Shown here: positions 6,101 to 6,584 of the stretch, one piece after another
How the letters are laid out: each line of letters starts with the position of its first letter
Position numbering within the stretch: position 1 is the stretch's first letter
DNA from: Tannerella sp.
GTDB taxonomy: Bacteria; Bacteroidota; Bacteroidia; Bacteroidales; Tannerellaceae
Assembly: GCA_031267485.1 (NCBI GenBank)
Contig: JAIRYY010000155.1
Span: 1 to 6,584 of the forward strand
DNA length: 6,584 nucleotides
Direction of reading: 5' to 3'
Notes under the pieces: generated by a model
Database searches by the model: none
Seen by the model: only the letters and a program-made list of their open reading frames with translations
What the model was told of the DNA's origin: nothing
Position numbers and translations under genes: made by a program

Positions 6101-6584
6101 TGATTTTCCCCGAGGGAACGCGCTCGGCCGACTGTTCCATCCGCCGTTTCCACCGCGGTGCGTTCTACCTTGCCGAACAGCTCGGCGCAGACCTCATCCC
6201 CGTGATGATACACGGCGCCGGCCACGTCCTGCCCAAGGAGGAGTTCATGCTTCGCCGGGGCAGCATCCACATCCGGCTGATGCCCCGCATCACGCCCGCC
6301 GACAGCCGCTTCCGCCGCGACTACTCCGCCCGCTCGACGGACGTCCGCCACTACTATCAGGCCGAATACCGGAAACTCTGCCGCGAACTCGAAACGCCGG
6401 ACTATCACGCCGACCGGGTCATCAAAAACTACATCTACAAAGGCCCCGCCGTCGAACGCGAAGTACGCCGCGCCCTTCGCCGGCACGACAACTACCGGGC
6501 GGAAATCGCCGCCGCGCCCGACCACGGCGCCATAACCGTCCGCAACACCGGCCACGGCGAATACGCCCTGCTTCTGGCCCTGGT
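3163..6584 (+). CDS. MMPL exporter / PlsC acyltransferase / SAM methyltransferase fusion (3'-truncated)
   Basis: The frame starts at ATG 3163 in an ATGA overlap and stays open for 1140 codons to the window end. Residues 1-830 are an MMPL/RND exporter with two repeats: TM helices near 18-36 and 453-468, each followed by a periplasmic loop of about 200-240 residues (37-275, 469-670) and five more helices. The helix-4 motif is GxxxNY in repeat 1 (340-345) and GDDY in repeat 2 (741-744). A 13th helix (about 838-860) leads to a PlsC domain: NHQSHLD (915-921, catalytic H-x4-D), GRLIRYADFLPV (947-958), FPEGTRS (982-988) and IPV (1012-1014). From about 1060 the sequence runs into a class I methyltransferase, shown only by the start of motif I, NTGHGE (1128-1133). 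The order matches a known Bacteroidota trifunctional architecture. It should export, acylate and methylate, or couple these steps for, the cluster's lipid. Substrates are unknown, and the methyltransferase call rests on few residues. Confidence 0.88.
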   Translation, partial: MTDFFLSVYDCFSKRRGLLFALLFLLVVLFICFACRIRFQEDISRFLPGDGDNERINSAWQYVASSNAITVCCMPKEPAGTGREYPEDAAALQVEALDALAGRLLARMDTAHVKSLFYRVNPAEMQAIPAFVIANMPYFLDGDDYGRMDSLLTREAIARRMEANRRMLASPAGMLVRDNILSDPLQMAGPLVSRLQDFRTGDRYRLYDDHLFTEDGDALMFIECAVPASETAGNAAFLDSLKRYVAETEREFGGISFEYTGAAEIGLTNARRIRQDTVLSMSLAVAVMLALLIGSFRSGRRILLIFASVLFGGLFALALLYVIRGEVSVIAVGISSIMFGIAINYPLHFLERCRHVASPRIAIRDIIEPLTIGNITTVGAFMSLVFIGSDAMSDLGWFASLLLVGTILFVLFFLPHFLPARKDAGGCGVDASGERASVFSRLVARPFEENRRLVAAVILLTVFFGFFSGDSRFDTDMWRINYMTAAQRKTFDRMTGLLNGDRHVMYCVTEGAGLEEALRANERNMPALRALVDDGRISRVGGIGSFYPSRALQAERIRQWEAFWSTRRDSVMTYLREEARAAGFREDAFRAFGEMTGRRWTTVDMPHFAPLREAFAGNYIIEKEDGGTMIVNMLYTDRREVPSIEEMLNGRGSPSTVAFDAGSVTRRMIASLSDSFNYVLFVCGLIVFTFLTVSMGRVELSLIAFVPLALSWIWILGLMNIFDIRFNIVNVILATFIFGQGDDYTIFMTEGLMHEYTYGRKMLASHKKSIAMSALIMFAGMGMLILAKHPALRSLAEVTVVGMFSVVVMAYIFPPLLFRLLTVRRSGKRLMPVTLKNLLCTAGAFLFFLAASLAITAAGRVMFMSGRATERKKLRYHGILCRTARFVLRHIPQVRTAFRNLSGETFDRPGIIICNHQSHLDLMCVMMLTPKLIVLTNDWAWNSPFYGRLIRYADFLPVSDGLENALGSLRDAVARGYSIVIFPEGTRSADCSIRRFHRGAFYLAEQLGADLIPVMIHGAGHVLPKEEFMLRRGSIHIRLMPRITPADSRFRRDYSARSTDVRHYYQAEYRKLCRELETPDYHADRVIKNYIYKGPAVEREVRRALRRHDNYRAEIAAAPDHGAITVRNTGHGEYALLLAL

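Noticed and set aside
6094..6555. A 153-codon minus-strand frame rich in Val, Ala and Gly
   Set aside because: It is antisense to the FPEGTRS-containing acyltransferase region and its composition follows from the GCC/CGC-rich codons of the real gene.
1..6584. tRNA, rRNA, CRISPR array or insertion sequence
   Set aside because: No cloverleaf-like segment, spaced repeats, transposase motifs or terminal inverted repeats were seen on either strand by eye; the window is almost entirely coding.

Overview
The window looks like Bacteroidota (Bacteroidales) DNA. Three things suggest this. The only promoter-like element is a TAnnTTTG-type -7 box without strong Shine-Dalgarno sites. The protein families present are typical of Bacteroidales: an AAA-ATPase with a PD-(D/E)XK nuclease domain, and an MMPL transporter/acyltransferase/methyltransferase protein. 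The DNA is GC-rich for this phylum: in 16 lines of 60 bases counted by hand, 584 of 960 bases are G or C. A high-GC genus such as Alistipes or a relative is possible, but I cannot assign a genus.

Layout, all on the + strand. (1) Positions 1-641 hold the 3' end of an ATP-binding protein with a C-terminal PD-(D/E)XK nuclease-like domain. It is probably unrelated to what follows. (2) Positions 642-806 are a spacer with a weak inverted repeat, a Bacteroidota-type -7 box and an imperfect hairpin in the presumed 5' leader. (3) Positions 807-6584 are a tightly packed operon of four genes: a LolA-like periplasmic carrier; a small lipoprotein that looks LolB-like; a fusion of a FabZ/ApeI-like hotdog dehydratase with a family 2 glycosyltransferase; and a very long open frame cut by the window end. 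That last frame joins an MMPL (RND-type) exporter, a PlsC-type acyltransferase and the beginning of a class I SAM-dependent methyltransferase. Successive genes overlap by 4 bases or are separated by 3 bases, so they are very likely co-transcribed and translationally coupled.

Taken together, this is the export and tailoring half of an aryl-polyene/flexirubin/resorcinol-type outer-membrane lipid gene cluster. A polyene or other acyl chain is built on a carrier protein, with the hotdog domain doing the dehydrations. It is then glycosylated or acylated at the inner membrane, moved out by the MMPL protein, carried across the periplasm by the LolA-like protein and received at the outer membrane by the lipoprotein. 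The ketosynthases, acyl carrier proteins, ketoreductase, ammonia-lyase and similar genes expected for such a pathway are not in the window and would be sought downstream. The product is unknown from this sequence.

The most unusual points are the hotdog-glycosyltransferase fusion, the three-module exporter protein with a composition change near the start of its acyltransferase module, and the Asn/Asp difference between the two MMPL repeats.
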